A stretch of 64,000 nt of DNA from Panagrolaimus kolymaensis (GCA_028622995.1 JAJQJQ010000030.1:2604001-2668000); one strand, 5' to 3'. Shown: positions 24,385-37,167, numbered from the stretch's first letter. Notes: generated by a model not told the origin, from the sequence alone. Program-made: numbers and translations.

Positions 24385-27300
24385 AAAAAATTAATTTGTG
24401 TATCTTATTTTTCTTAGCAGAAAAAAAGGAAAAGGTTAAATTTCAAAACATTTTTTTAACAATTTTCACCTGGAACAATGATGTTCTTTGGTTTAACTCT
24501 TTATTGAAGCCTATATGGATTTTATTTTTGAAACAGCTGAATTTAATTTTTTTTTTTGACAAATTTTCCTCCGAAATAAAATTTTGAAAGAACTTTTTTC
24601 GGTGCATTGTACCGACGCCTTTGCACTTATATTTTTAGAATAGAAACTTTTTGAAAATTGCAGGTGTTTTTAACTACAAAAAGAAGTAAAACTACCAAGA
24701 AGAAAAAAAGTTAACACACGAATTTAAATTTTTCTATAGAAAATTAAAAATCAGTGTTTTTAAATTTTTTAATTTAATTTTATTTTATTTCTCAGTAGCA
24801 AATAAGATAAACATGGCTGTCATATCAATAAGTCAAATTTTGGAAAAATCGCAATTAAGATATTTAATAATTTTTGATTGGAATATTTCTTCTTTTTTCT
24901 CTTCAATTGCGATTTTTAGAGCCAACCAGGTATGTTGCGGATCGATTTTTAAATTAACTTATTAATGTTCGGTAGTTTCATATTTTTTCATAATTTTCCC
25001 TTTTCCTATTAAATTTTTGAAAAAAGAAGAAGATTGTAACAAAATATTAAAAAAAAAGAAAAAAAAATCTTTCCAAAAAGTTATGAACATTAAAAAAAGT
25101 TGACGTCATTTGATTTTGTTTTAAAATCATTCATTTCTTTAAACACATTTTCTATTACATTTTTGCTTTTATTTTTAATTTCAACATTTTTCCGTCCTTT
25201 TACGAATAATATTTTTTTCATCGTTTCTTCCACTAAGGTTGTTTCTTTGCTTGTTTTTATAATTATTTTTTACATCGCTGAAGAAGCGTTCTGATTCCAC
25301 TGATGTTGATTTAATGCATCGAGATTTTTCATATCCAAAAAGTTATGACATAATTAATGAATTGTATAAGCATTGGTTCAAGGTCGATTGATAACCGTGA
25401 TAAACTACGGATTAATAAAATATTCGTCCAAAATTACCGTTAAAAAACTAACAGAAGATGGAAATTGTAATATTAAAAGAACAAATTCATGCTAAATAAA
25501 ATTTAAGTATTTTAAGAAAATCAAAAAATGTATTTCAAAATATTCAAAAAACTAAAAATAAACTCAAAACAAAAAAGCACCCATAATGATGAAGCATTTT
25601 TTATTATTGATTTTGTTTCTTCTTCTTTTTCATGCTGCGCTTTTTTCTTATTTTTTTATGATCCAAAAAAATCTTTTTTTCTGCCCTTTCATTTTCTTTC
25701 AGTTTCTTGGTTTTTTTGCTCCATAAATTTTTGTTGTTGTTTTGAAGAGTATAAATTATTTTTTTTATCTGTCTTTTTTTTTGAATATTTTATTTAACAT
25801 TTTGTGTTCTTTGTTTCTTTATTTGGCAAAAAATTTAGAGTAAATTGGGGAATCTTGATGTTGTTAAATCGATCCTCGGTGATTATGCTGATTGGTGATA
25901 TTAAAGATAATATTGAATTGTCCATGTAGGCTCTAAATTTCAAAATTCATAGTTCTCAAGAATTATATTGTAAATGAAAGTTTTCCATTATTTTAAAAAA
26001 ATCTATTGGACGAGCTGGAAACAGCAAAAAAGGAGGTGATGTATTATTATATGATTCATTTCTGTATCAAAAATATACATTTGAATCTGTCGATATTTTT
26101 AAAACAAAAAATAATACATATAATTTTGTATTCAATGGTCCAGCTTTTTTGTGAAGTAAGTTAATTGCCAACCAAAAAATGTATAAAAGATGTTTAATTA
26201 TTTATTACAAAATTTTATGATTTTTAATCACATTTTTAATTGTTTCTAAATATTTATTAACACGAAATTTTGATTAAAAATATAAATATGGGGTTCTATT
26301 CTCACAGAGAAAAAGAAGAAGAATTTACCGAGCAAACAGAAAGTTACAATTTACGATAGAACTCACGATAAATGAATGTATTACTTAAGTGAGATGAGTT
26401 TTCCTTGATGTTCCATAATTTCAATTTTTATATCACAAAAAAAATCTTTGTCTATTTTAAAATTAAAAACGAAACGTGTATTCTTTTTATATTCTTTTTT
26501 TATGCAATCTTAAAAGCTTTCATTTCTTTTTCCAGGGGTATATAAACTTAGTTCCATCTAATATCCATTATTGAAGGAATTAAAGAGAAATAAAACCAAA
26601 ACCCATGTCATCAAACATATCTTTTATATTTGTAGCATTTTATAGAAAATGAATTGAATTATAAAATCAAAGTTGTATTCTTCATTCTCATTTTCACTCA
26701 ATAATTAAATATTTATGAATTTCAAAATTAAAAAAGATTGTCACTCAAAGATTCAAAGAAAAAAGCGTAAATATTTTAACAAAGTATTTTTTAGCTAATA
26801 GCGTTGAAAAAAAACCTTTCCATAACAAAAAAAAAGTAAAAATGGAAAACCAAAACTTTTTTCATTTCGTTCTCTATTTTTCGACTGCCTTTTTTCTATC
26901 GATTTTTTTTTATTGATCCTTTTGCGCTATTAGTTTTTCTTTTGATGGCCTTTGCTTTTTTGTTGTTGTCTGATGCCCATTTTTTTATACCTGCTTTTTT
27001 TGAATATTTGACTTTATTTTTTTTGTTTTTTGTAATATATTGAAATTCTTTGATGGCAAATATAAATTTTTTTTGAGATGTTTTTTTGGAGAAGTATCTA
27101 TTCAAAAAACCTTTTTCTAACAATCTCAAAGATAAGAAACAAAATTGTGAAATTCATTCTCTATCGCGCATGTGGCAAATTTGATTGGTGGAGGAAAGAA
27201 AAAATCACAAGTAACAAAAGCTACAGAAAAAAGAGCATATGAAGAAAAGAGAAATATCGCAACTTCTTTCAGCTCCTTCTTTAAATATTGAAAATGAAAT

Positions 27301-27593
27301 AAATATTTTAGAATCAGATGTTAATTCAAATAAGCCACCAACTTCGTCAACTCAATTAAAGCGTACAAACTAAGATCTCACCTGGTAAGGTGATTTCCAA
27401 AATACTTTTAATTAATATATACAAATGAATCTTTAGTGTATTCCTAATCGAAAAAAGTAACATTTGATTCTGATATTTCTCAAGTTTAATTCATTCCATT
27501 AGAATCGTCTCAGATAATTTGATAGAAAGATTTATTTTGGATAAAAGATGTTTACTTTTTTTAAAGAAATCAAAAAACATTTAAAAAAAGAAA
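24385..27593. other. gene-poor region with coding-like relics
   Basis: About 3.2 kb with no intact gene that I can support. Coding-like plus-strand fragments occur at 24815-24928 (ends at a GTATGT donor), 25285-25391 and 27290-27375 (acidic C-terminus-like), plus the FLYWCH-like segment listed separately. They share no consistent splice chain, so I treat them as remains of one or more dead genes or transposons. Confidence 0.35.
26001..26155 (+). pseudogene. possible FLYWCH-type zinc-finger relic
   Basis: One frame reads GNSKKGGDVLLYDSFLYQKY and then TFESVDIFKTKNN before a TGA. The K-G-G-x-x-L-x-Y-x-x-F-x-Y spacing resembles the start of FLYWCH domains, which nematode MULE-type transposon proteins often carry. 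The Trp-Cys core and the zinc-binding His pair are absent, so it is at best a decayed copy. Confidence 0.25.
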
Positions 27594-28336
27594 TTAATTA
27601 GATTTAGCAAATTGGCGTGTTGTATAATAATGCTTGAGTTCGGGAACACTTTTAACTCGATCAAGGTATTCTTTGAGTTCCGGGAATTTATCAAGGATGG
27701 ATTGATGTTGCAATAAAGTAATGAGAAATTCAGTAACAGTGAAATCTGCCCAAGTCAAGCCGCTTGGAGCCATAAATCCGGATTTACTTTCTTTTAAAAA
27801 GTTCGTTAAAATTGGAAGATAAATTTCGAGATTGTCATCGAGGTGCTCTTTTTTGAGTTCCGCCTAAAATAATTTTAAAATTTTATGTTTTAAAAGTTTA
27901 ATTTTCTCTATGTCTGTGAACTCACATGATTTCCAGCCATATATCCCAATTTTGCATAAAGCCATGGTGAAACAGATTTATAAAAATCTTTTTGAACATC
28001 TGCAATTCCATCTACAAGAGCTTGTTCATATTCATCTTTCCCGGCAAGACCAAACTTTCGAGCCAAGAATCGATGCATTGCATATGATTCAACAATCGTG
28101 TGACCATCGAATTCTAAATATGGAATTTTTCCAGTTTTTGTTTCTAAAAAATGTTTTTTAATGGGGTTAAAAAATTATCAAAAAATAAAGTTTGTTTACT
28201 AACTTGGTTTAATATTTGGCCATTCTTCATTGCTAAGTTTAACATCGTCAAAATCAACTTTAGCGCAATGGAAGATCAAACGTGATGGTTCAGCTAAACC
28301 ACGAGCATCAAAATAAACTAACTTTGGTTTGGTCAT
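27594..28336 (-). CDS. glutathione S-transferase, nematode sigma-like class
   Basis: Exons 28336-28204, 28143-27926 and 27863-27594 give 206 residues, the usual length for this family. The N-terminal thioredoxin-like domain has KLVYFDARGLAEPSRL with the catalytic-position Tyr at about residue 8, then TGKIPYLEFDG (cis-Pro segment) and IVESYAMHRFLARKFGL. The C-terminal all-helical domain includes GFMAPSGLTWADFTVTEFL, containing the conserved Asp of the N-capping box. These enzymes conjugate glutathione to electrophiles or act as prostaglandin D synthase-like isomerases in the cytosol. I start at the second Met of the open frame because MTKPKLVYF is the typical N-terminus. Confidence 0.92.
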
Positions 28337-29417
28337 TTTTCGAATTGATTGAAACAAATAAAAGTAAAAAGTTTTTTCTAATAACAAAAATTAAAAATGT
28401 CTATTTATACCAACCACCCTCAAAACTAGACAATTAAAATTTATGCTCGCACAAACTAGAAAAAAATGAAACTTTTTTATTTTTGCGTGTATCTTCTCTC
28501 TTTTTTACCACCCAAAAAAGAAAAGTTTTGGACAAAAAAGTGCGTTCGATGCACACAGAAAAAGAACCACCAAATTAAATTATTATCAATATTTAAAAGT
28601 TGTTGTTGGTTGTAGTTTATTGTCATCATCGAATCCAAAAAAATATATATTGGGTGTTTCGGAAATTTCGTTCAGCGATAAAATCGCATGGCTCTGTACG
28701 ATGAGCAAAGGAGTTGAAATATGGTTTTATGTTATTTTTAACACATTTAATTGTGGTAAAAATGAGCTCTATAGCTTTTACATACTCCGCTATTTCTCTT
28801 CCATTTTTAGCATTTTAAAAAAATGACCAAAATTTGATCAAAGGAAAAAAATTAAATAATTTTTTTATCTCGTTATTTTTGGGGTTTAGTTAACTATTTT
28901 TTTATATGAAATTGCCTCAAATTTTTATGAGTTTTTTAAATAATGTTTAATTTTAACTTTCTTAACATATGTCTCACAAAAAATTAAAGGTATCGAAGAA
29001 ACAAATAGCAAAATTTTTGAAAAGCTCCTTGTTTGCGTCCCTTTTCTAAAAATGCTAAAAATGGAAGAGAAATAGCGGAGTATGTAAAAGCTATAGAGCT
29101 CATTTTTACCACAATTATATGTGTTAAAAATAACATAAAACCATATTTCAACTCCTTTGCTTATCGTACAGAGCCATGCGATTTTATCGCGGAACGAAAT
29201 TTCCGAAACACCCAATATATATAGAAATTTTATTAGTAGCAAAAATGCAGAAGTACAAAGAAAAGCATTTTCTATAAATTTTACAATTATTAAAACAAAA
29301 CTTTAAACATCAAAAATGAAATAAAAATTGATTAAACGCCAATTTATTATTTACAAATAAATGCAAATATTTTTAGGAGCTAAAACAAATTTATTTTATA
29401 CTTCTTTTTCGTTTGAA
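28337..29417. other. intergenic, occupied mostly by a foldback element
   Basis: Region between the GST start and the small Ala-rich gene. It is dominated by the long inverted repeat at 28646-29221. ORFs inside are mirror images of one another and come from the repeat arms. Confidence 0.5.
28646..29221. mobile_element. mariner-like foldback/MITE
   Basis: Two arms of about 180 bases, 28646-28823 and 29042-29221, are near-perfect reverse complements. The termini read TATTGGGTGTTTCGGAAAT and its complement, flanked on each side by TATATA, consistent with insertion at TA as for Tc1/mariner elements. The central 220 bases are AT-rich and carry no transposase. The arms differ at only a few bases, so the element is fairly young. 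Confidence 0.6.
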
Positions 29418-29743
29418 TTAATGACATGCGGCTGCAGCAGCGGTATCAGCAGTTTGTTTAGCAATAGCTTTAGCATCATCGCAAGCTTTTTTGGCTACGG
29501 CTTTAGTGGAATCTGCAGAATGAATTGCAATTCCAGCGGCTTTATCACAGGCATTTTTAGCATTGACTCTTGCCTTTTCTGATGCAGCTTTAGTTGCGGC
29601 GCATGAAGCAGCATTAACCTAAAAATAATTAACTATAAATTAAAAAATTTTATTGCTAATAAGAAACTAACATTTTCAGTGTAAATGGATAAAAGGATCA
29701 TGGAAATAATGAGAATAGTCATGGAAGTTTTTGAAGCGAACAT
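29418..29743 (-). CDS. secreted Ala-rich four-cysteine peptide (90 aa)
   Basis: Exon 29743-29672 encodes a signal peptide (MFASKTSMTILIISMILLS) and exon 29618-29418 the mature chain, joined in phase 0 (GTTAGT...TTTTTAG). The 66-residue exon-2 product is 38 percent Ala with many Lys and Asp, strongly helical, and has exactly four Cys at positions 6, 24, 46 and 65. These are symmetric about a central GIAIHSADS turn (6+65 is nearly 24+46), the geometry expected for an antiparallel two-helix hairpin stapled by two disulfides. The family is not recognised. Possible roles include an ice-binding or desiccation-related peptide or an antimicrobial peptide; none is shown by the sequence. Confidence 0.7.
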
Positions 29744-30625
29744 TTTTATTTTGAGTATTGAGAATGAATGAATTTGGTTTAATATTCCTGGTTTTCATGA
29801 GACTATTTATATTAAAAAATATCTACTTCCAATAAATAGGTTTAAAGGCTTAATTTTGAAACCTTTTGAATTAAAAAATTGTTTTGATCAAGAAAATGAG
29901 TGAGTGAACAGTGAACAGAGAAATAGGAAATCACTTTTTTGTTGTCTGTTTTTTATTTTTTCAGGACATTGTTGGGTGAACAATGAAAAGAAATTATCAC
30001 GTCTTTCGTCGAGAGTTTTATTGAATTGAATAACCATAAAAAAACAGACAATCAAAAGGGATTTATTTTTTTCTTCTTCTTCTCTTTCTCTGAACACTCT
30101 CTCCTTTTTTCCTTTGCATATATTTTTTTTCAATGAATGTTTTGACGCAAATTTTTTTTTATTTCGATTGTTGACATATAGATGTTCTTTGAGGTTTAAG
30201 GGGATTATGTTGATACATGTTTTTTTTGCTAAGTTCAGAAATATTATTTCAAAAATTGTCACTTTTAAATGTAACACCATGATCACTGAAAATTATTTTC
30301 ATGTAAATATACGTGCTTGGTTTCAAAAGTTTAATAACTCGGTGAATATGGGATTAGCTGATGGAAGTCAAATGTCATCACTCCCGTTTGATTGATCACA
30401 GATTAAACAAACTCAAATTTGCGAAAATTATTTTCAAATAAGTTATAAGTTCATAATTGTGTTTCTCGCTCTTTGCAAATTTCTGATTATTAAAATAATA
30501 TAGCATGAAATTTATTTTTATTTATATAATTTTAGAAAAATTCGGAATGGGATTAAAGAATTTAAAGTTAAATAAAATAAGTGCAACAAAATTGTGTGGT
30601 TGCTGTTTGCTTTGAATTTCCATAA
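29744..30625. other. intergenic
   Basis: Nearly 900 bases with only low-complexity ORFs on both strands (29888-30286 minus, 30114-30395 plus) and no convincing splice or domain support. Confidence 0.4.
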
Positions 30626-33006
30626 TTATCTAAAAATCATAAACTTAAAAAAAGTATTAAAATTTGTAAAAATTCTTTTACATGGATTTGTTTCACTGTA
30701 GCAAGGCGCATCAGAATTTAAGGATGGAGTAAGAAATTGTCCATCAACATCAACAATAGTTAACATATTAAATCCTTCTGGAAATAAAGATGTTCTCATT
30801 TGAAGTTCAAATTTATGGTTATTGGATAATTTAAATTCGCATTGATTATTTGGCTGAGTTGTCGTGGCTCTAAAATATGTATTCTTAGCAATATTTAGAT
30901 TAAAAAAATAAAAAAGCTTACCTGCATGTTTGTGAAAATATATCAAAAGCATAAGCTTCAAGCTGAACGGTAGAAAATTTAGCTGCAAAATAATTAGTAA
31001 TATCAACAAAAAGAGTGGTTGAATTTAAAATATATTCAACTTCTAAATACGCTGAATTATCTGAAACGGTTGTGGATGATCGATATTTTAAACATTTTTT
31101 TGTTGCTGTTGATGGGGTGGTTGTTTTTGTTGATATTAATGGTGGCGTGGTTCCAATTTCTGGTTTTTGAGTAGCAATAGTTGCTCCACTTTTAAATTTT
31201 GTACAATAAAACCATGTTGTTGCCTGAGTATTATTAAACAAAGGAAGATTCAATGAATTATAGAAGAATGGATCATTCGGAGTAAACGGGATAGTATTAT
31301 TTTTTAAAAATACTCCATTTTGAAAATTTATATCTGCTATATTAACATAATAATGAATCCCATACGTGCCATTGTTATAAATAATCTGAGCTTCCATATT
31401 AGAAACAAATCGATAATTTTTAGATGACGGCAAAGACCTTGAACAATTTGAAAATGGAGTGTTAAGGTTGCCATTACAATACCATGCTCCATATTCATAG
31501 ATTATATTTCCATTAAAGTTACTACTAGTAAATTCGGTAACCGTAATATTTATTTCATTTCTATCAATAAAATATTTAGCACTAAAATTAATTTTTATAT
31601 TCCCATTATTGCTGTCAGTGATATTAGTTTCAGAGTAAAATTCTTGGCAAGGATCTAAAATAAATTTATTTATTTTACTTTGTTCTTTTGTAAATAAAAA
31701 AAATTCACCATTCAAATTATCCTCCGGTATTTCAGCTTCTATAACGTTAATACAACATGCTTTTAAAAAGCAATTAACCCTACTATTATCATCATAACAC
31801 GATGCTATAAAAAAATTAAATAATTAGGAAAGTTTAAAAAATTTTAATAGATAAATATGTTTTGAGATATTTTTAATAATATCAGGGCTTTCAATAAGTC
31901 ATGAGACTGATAAACTCGATTGGCCAACTATGTGGAGTAAAAGCATGTCATGTGCGGTTTTTACCAATTCCCGCTTAATGTGCTTCGTACGAGTGCTATA
32001 ACTTTCGGAAAGCCTTGAGCCATCATGGAATTAATGGGACCTAAGCTTCAACATGTCAATGCTAGTTTAAAATCAATTTTTATAATTTTTTAATTTTTTG
32101 TGATACCCTGCTATTTCTGATTAAAATTTTTAAAAAATATTAAATACTCATCTTACTTTTGATTTTTATTTTTTTAAAGACATAAAAGTTTAAAGCAAAA
32201 ACGCGATAACAAAATGATCAAACGCATAAAAAACAATATTTAAATATTTTTAGTTTAAGGATGACAAAGGAATTTTTAAATTTTAGGCTTCTTGTAGGCA
32301 TGGCTCCAAAGCCCTGAGCCCGGCCCGGCCCCGGCCCCGGCCCAGCCCGGCCCTAGGGCCGGGCCGGGCTCAAAAATTTCGATTTGAAAAAAAAATCTAA
32401 AGGGGATACCAAGGAAAAAACTTGGGGCCCGGGGCCCAGGGCCTGGGCCGGGCCGGGCTCAAAAAGTTGGGCCCTGAGCCATGCCTAGCTTCTTATATAT
32501 ATATATAAATGCTTACGTTGGAGCTGAATGCAACTTTCTTGTCCATCATCATCTATTAGGGTACTTCTAATTTGGTCATCAAAAACGGCGCCATTATAAA
32601 AATAATTTTCTTCATAAGAATTTAATCCAACGAAGGTAGTATTTGATTTTAAGTCAAACATAAAACCTATTTTAGCATTTGGGAAATTATATATACATGT
32701 TTCTTTCATTGATGGACAAGGAAAGTTATATCGACCATTATACCAAAACAAATATGAATCACTTAGATAATAAAGGGATGAATTGAGAGACCAATTTGTA
32801 AAATTCGTAATTACTAAATAATTTGGAAAAGTGTTATTGTCCGGATTGAAAGTGACGTTAACATCAAACGAAAATGTGTATAAAGTCGTATTGTCGCTGA
32901 ACAAAGTGTATGCTCCATTATAGTGAACACTTGAGCAATATGAAACTTTCGCAGAATATACATTATTGACGGCGAACATGAAAATAAAAATAAACAGTAA
33001 AAACAT
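30626..33006 (-). CDS. secreted, heavily N-glycosylated protein, 538 aa
   Basis: Exons 33006-32517, 31804-30922 and 30869-30626 join in frame. The start was placed at the ATG giving MFLLFIFIFMFAVNNVYS, a clean signal peptide; the frame is open further upstream but that stretch is basic. The mature chain is rich in Asn, Tyr and Phe, has many N-x-S/T sites, scattered Cys (CCIN, DPCQEFY, WYCNGN, NPCKR), and a Thr/Ser-rich linker (STKTTTPSTATKK) at about residues 370-385. It probably sits at the cell surface or in secretions. I recognise no domain. Intron 1 (32516-31805) holds a GC-rich hAT-like miniature element. Confidence 0.7.
32287..32495. mobile_element. GC-rich hAT-like MITE
   Basis: The element 32295-32487 begins TAGGCATGGCTC and ends GAGCCATGCCTA, a perfect 12-base terminal inverted repeat. 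It is flanked by 8-base direct repeats GCTTCTTG and GCTTCTTA (7 of 8 match), the duplication length of hAT elements. The interior is two blocks of GGCCCGG-type repeats around a central AT-rich spacer, strikingly GC-rich against the host. No coding capacity. It lies in intron 1 of a secreted-protein gene on neither strand in particular. Confidence 0.7.
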
Positions 33007-33348
33007 TTTTGAGTTTTCAAAATTGAGTAAAAACTTTAACTTTAAACCCTTTTTATATAATGAATCCAGAAAATTTGACATTTAAAAAACTTATCAATAA
33101 TCATTTGATAGGGAAAAAATGTTTGATAATTTTAAATGTCACCTTTTTTTGTTTGGGTGTTTACCGGAAAAATATAAAGGTTAAGCTATGGAGAAAGATA
33201 AAATTTAATATGCTCGCAAAAAGAAAATGTTAATCTTTAGAAAGAATGCCGCCAATATTTTGAAATCGAAGAAACTTTATTTAGATTAAACAAAAAATGT
33301 ATTTTTACCTTTTTTCTTTAAAGTTATTTTCTCGCACTGTTGTCATTT
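33007..33348. other. intergenic
   Basis: Short AT-rich spacer between two minus-strand genes; it should contain the promoter of the secreted protein gene. Nothing specific seen. Confidence 0.4.
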
Positions 33349-34636
33349 TTAATTATTATTTAAAATCACAATAGACGGATGTAAAGTTGTAGAATTAAAA
33401 ATTTTTGCAGCAACAATTGATCGTTTAAAAAATTTCATAACAAATATTCGATATGGCGAAATAAAATATAATGTTGCCATAAATTCCAATAAACAATGTG
33501 ACATTATGATGCAAACACATATGCACATCGCAGTTGCGGAATTTGGAATATCAAAAGTAATAAAAATATAAAACATTAAAAATGGAATATTTAAGAATAT
33601 ATTTGTTAAAGAAATTTGCATAATTGAGCTAATTATTAAAGATCGCTGAAGTTTGGTAGATGTGTTGTTTTTGTATTTTAAAATTAAGGAAATAAAATAA
33701 ATTGAAAATAGAGTGGATGAAATTATGATAAATGCATATAAAGCAATTATTATGCTAGTTACACGATCAAGATAAATATGGGGAATCATAAAAAATGATG
33801 GTTCCTAAAAAAAGAAAAAAGATAATTGTAAAATTAGTGAAGAGATAAATAAGGAAATTGATTTTTTTGCCAAATCTTGCAGCAAGTTTTACTTTTATTT
33901 TTAAATTTTAAAAAGAATATATTTATAATTAAAAACTCAAAAATATTTGAATTTTTGACTTTAGAAATTATTTATAAAAAAAAGTTAAAATTGGCTTCTA
34001 ATTATTTTGCTGTCGAATTCTGTCTTAAAAAGCAAACAAATAAATCCATTTTTTTCTAATTTTCCAACGTACTTTAAAAAACTGCTCCAAATTTGAATCA
34101 TATTCTTTAGCCCATACATGAATGGTTTCAGTATTTTGATTTAACATGGGCCAAAATGTGATTGCAAGTATTGAATGTAAAATAAATGAAATTGCAATAA
34201 GTGCAATAAAATTTGTTTTTGAATTTAACCAAAGTGTAAGTTTCGATGGAAAAACATAAACATATCGACTTCCAAGAGTGGCAGTTAAAGATATAATACA
34301 ATTTGTAACAAATACAATACAAATTAAAGCAGCGATTGCTGTGCTTCGAAAATCTCCAATATTTTTAAATAATCCTATTTGAATTCCCCCGGCACATGGC
34401 ATCATGAATAATGGTTTAACTAAACCTAATAAAGTTTCAACAGCCAAACACCAAATTGAATGGTTTAAAATTAACCATTTAATCGTCGTTAAATTTTTAG
34501 ATTGAGTTATAATAACATAAAATAAAAATGGAGCAATCAACCAACATAAAATTAAAGTTACATATGAAAAATAATAATAAAAATTAACAATTATTTCATT
34601 AGGCGCCACAACAAGAAATTTTGATGTTGAAGACAT
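33349..34636 (-). CDS. serpentine chemoreceptor, Srh/Sri-like
   Basis: Two exons, 34636-34073 and 33804-33349 (phase 0, 268-base intron), encode 339 residues. Seven hydrophobic segments are visible: in exon 1 from about 20 (YFSYVTLILCWLIAPFLFYV) through about 165 (FIALIAISFILHSILAITFW), and in exon 2 about 205-235, 250-275 and 285-310. The last helix ends in SPYRIFVMKFF, matching the PYR signature of this nematode superfamily. Likely a chemosensory GPCR. It shares family but little direct identity with the receptor at 23141-24384, so the two are not a recent tandem pair. Confidence 0.8.
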
Positions 34637-35296
34637 TTTTTAAAATTAATTTGAACGCAATGTTCTAATTTCTTTTTTTGCAAATATAGAGTAAACGAGT
34701 TTTTTTTGTCTGACGCTATTATTTTAGACAAACTTTTTTAAACCAAAAGTATCAAGTTTTCACTTTTCTATTTTTTTTTTCAGAACAGGTGATTTAAAAA
34801 AATATTTAATTAATTTTCTTAAAACTAAATAAAAAAAATTTTTAGTGCTTAATTTTAACTGTGAAAATTAGATGGCTATGCTTTCCTGGACTTTGAACTA
34901 AAAACTTTTATATTTTAGAAAAATAAAATAATTTTAAAAAAAATAAATAAATAGCAAACTTCGGACATAATAATAAAAATATATAAAAATTCGATTCCAG
35001 TTTTATTTTATTTATTTTATTTATTGTTTTGCGAGACCTTTTTTAGAGCAGCAAAACCTGCAAAGGTCACTTGTTATTGGCATACAAGCATTAACCTTTG
35101 GATGGATCTTTATAACAAAGAAAGAGAATTAACAATTCTTTATTCCAGCAAAAAATAAAGTAAAATATTATAGTAAGTACGTGGATGGAATAGTTTAAAT
35201 AATTTTTTATATGTATAAAAAAAGCCGTACATCAATAACCAATGTCGAAATCCTTTTTATTGTTTTTAAAACATGCCACTAAAATCAATGAAATAA
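34637..35296. other. intergenic
   Basis: About 660 bases of AT-rich DNA with no supported ORF. Holds the promoter of the chemoreceptor and the 3' flank of the protease gene. Confidence 0.4.
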
Positions 35297-36224
35297 TTAA
35301 CATTGAATTTCATTATTGCTTTTTTCTTTTAACCATGCACAGTTTTCAGCATTGATAAGTGTAAAAGTTGCTGCAAAATTATTTTTTAAAAGGTAACAAA
35401 AAAATGGTAAATTAATTACTTGAACACGTGGTTGTATTATTACTCGTACTGCAAAAACCTGAAGAAGTAATACCAAATTGAAGAAAACCATCACAATGGG
35501 TATAAACAAAAGCTGGCCCTCCACTATCACCCTAAATATTAAATAATTGTAAAAAATTTAGTTTATGAATTCTTATCCTTACAACTCCCATTCCAACTTG
35601 AGAATATGAAGAAGTAACAGAATATGAGTTTATTAACATTACACTTAAATTTCCAACTCGTAGATCCTGTGATTTAACTAAAAAATTTGTTGTTAAAATT
35701 ACAAAATCACCTAAAATAAAAAAATATTACTTCCAGTTTCGGTAACTCCAAATCCTATTGCGCTAAAACTTTCATTAAATCTTGGTACAAAAGTATGATC
35801 TAATTTAACCGGTTGCACACGAGAATTAAACGCGATTGGCTGAGTGAGCTAAAAACTATTTTTTATTTTTTTTAATATGTCTAAGAAGCCATACTTTAAT
35901 TAATGCAAGGTCATCTCTAGAACTAAAGGAGACACTTTTAACAAAAATGCTTTCAGCATAATGTGTAACTGCTCCGGTCATATTTGATCGATGATCACGA
36001 CCAACATGGAAAAAGACAGTGCTAACATTTCGATTATAAAAACAATGAGCAGCTGAAAGGATATATCTTTCATTGAGAATTGATCCACCACATCCTCCAG
36101 CATGAGCAAAAAATGGGTATATGTCAGTAACCGTTGTATTACCATTAACAACGTTGGTAACAAATTGTTGGTCGCTTATTTGAATAAAAAGAAAAATAAC
36201 CAAAATAAAAAAATCATACTTCAT
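35297..36224 (-). CDS. S1-family serine protease, copy 1
   Basis: Five exons, 36224-35895, 35848-35731, 35677-35583, 35531-35420 and 35370-35297, total 729 bases (242 residues). A signal peptide (MKYDFFILVIFLFIQIS) precedes VVNGNTTVTDIYPFF, the activation-site region. The triad is present: His in ILSAAHC, Asp in DDLALIK and Ser in GDSGGPAF. The S1-pocket segment before the Ser reads VGMGV where trypsins have D-S-C-Q-G, so both the Asp189 equivalent and the Cys191 equivalent are missing; substrate preference is therefore not trypsin-like and cannot be named. Exons 2 and 5 have exactly the same length as in the paralogue at 39216-40577, and all intron positions match. Confidence 0.88.
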
Positions 36225-37167
36225 AGTTATTTTATTAGCCTTGTAAATGTTATAAATTGCTTTAAATTTTTTGACTTTTATATCATTCTTGAAAAAATCA
36301 TAAGCCCGATTATTATTAATCTATTTACAGTTTTTTTAAACAAATAATTATTATTTACATATTTATGAACGAAAAAAAGGCGTTATCGTTTTTTTTCACT
36401 TCCGCATAGTTTTAATTTTAATAAATTAATAAATTTGAAGAATGACACTCTAAATATAAATTTAATGTAGCCATTTATTGTTGCCACGTTTTTAATCTTA
36501 AAAAAATCAAACAAAATTTATTTGGAAGCAGCTGAAATAGATTAAAATTAAATTTACATTGAACACTTTTGTACATTGAAAACAAAAAAAAATTGTCACG
36601 GATTCAGTTATCATTAATTTATTCTTTTCACAGTATTAAAGTTATTAATTTTCAAAAAAAAAATCCACCCTTGCAAATATTTCTTTTTATTAAAACAGCA
36701 AATAACCTACAACAACACAAAATTCCAACCGATTTATTAAATTTCCAATTTTATAGTTTCCAAAATTTTTTTGAAAAGAAAAAATAATTTTAAACAAACT
36801 TAAATAAATGCTGCAAAATGTGTGAGACATTAAAAAATTTAAGGTATGACCGTCTCCAACAAAGCCACCAGAGAAAATGTTTTATAGATAAAATTCATTT
36901 ATCTTAGGTGAAATTGTTATTGTAAACAAAATGAAAATTTGCCAAAAGACTTTTTTAAAACTTGATGGGATTAGATTATCAAGCTTCATCATTCAAAATG
37001 ACAATGAAATAAGATCAGCTATCGTTTAATTCTCAAATTGCAATGAACTTTGACATATGTACGTTAAACCTTCTTTTTCCTCTCAAACTTCGCAATGTTG
37101 AAAATTTTGAAAAATCAGAAACTCTTGAACCTCATTTCTTAAATGGGTTTCATTTTGTGACCTTTGT
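36225..37167. other. intergenic
   Basis: Nearly 1 kb of AT-rich DNA upstream of protease copy 1. No gene supported; the ORF at 36569-36787 is low-complexity. Confidence 0.4.

Noticed and set aside
26896..27129. Basic 77-residue minus-strand ORF as a histone-like gene
   Set aside because: Low-complexity Lys/Asn/Ile composition, no histone motif, no splice partners.
31884..32070. Possible tRNA-derived SINE in the intron of the secreted protein gene
   Set aside because: The stretch is less AT-rich than its surroundings, but I find no convincing A or B box and no target duplication.
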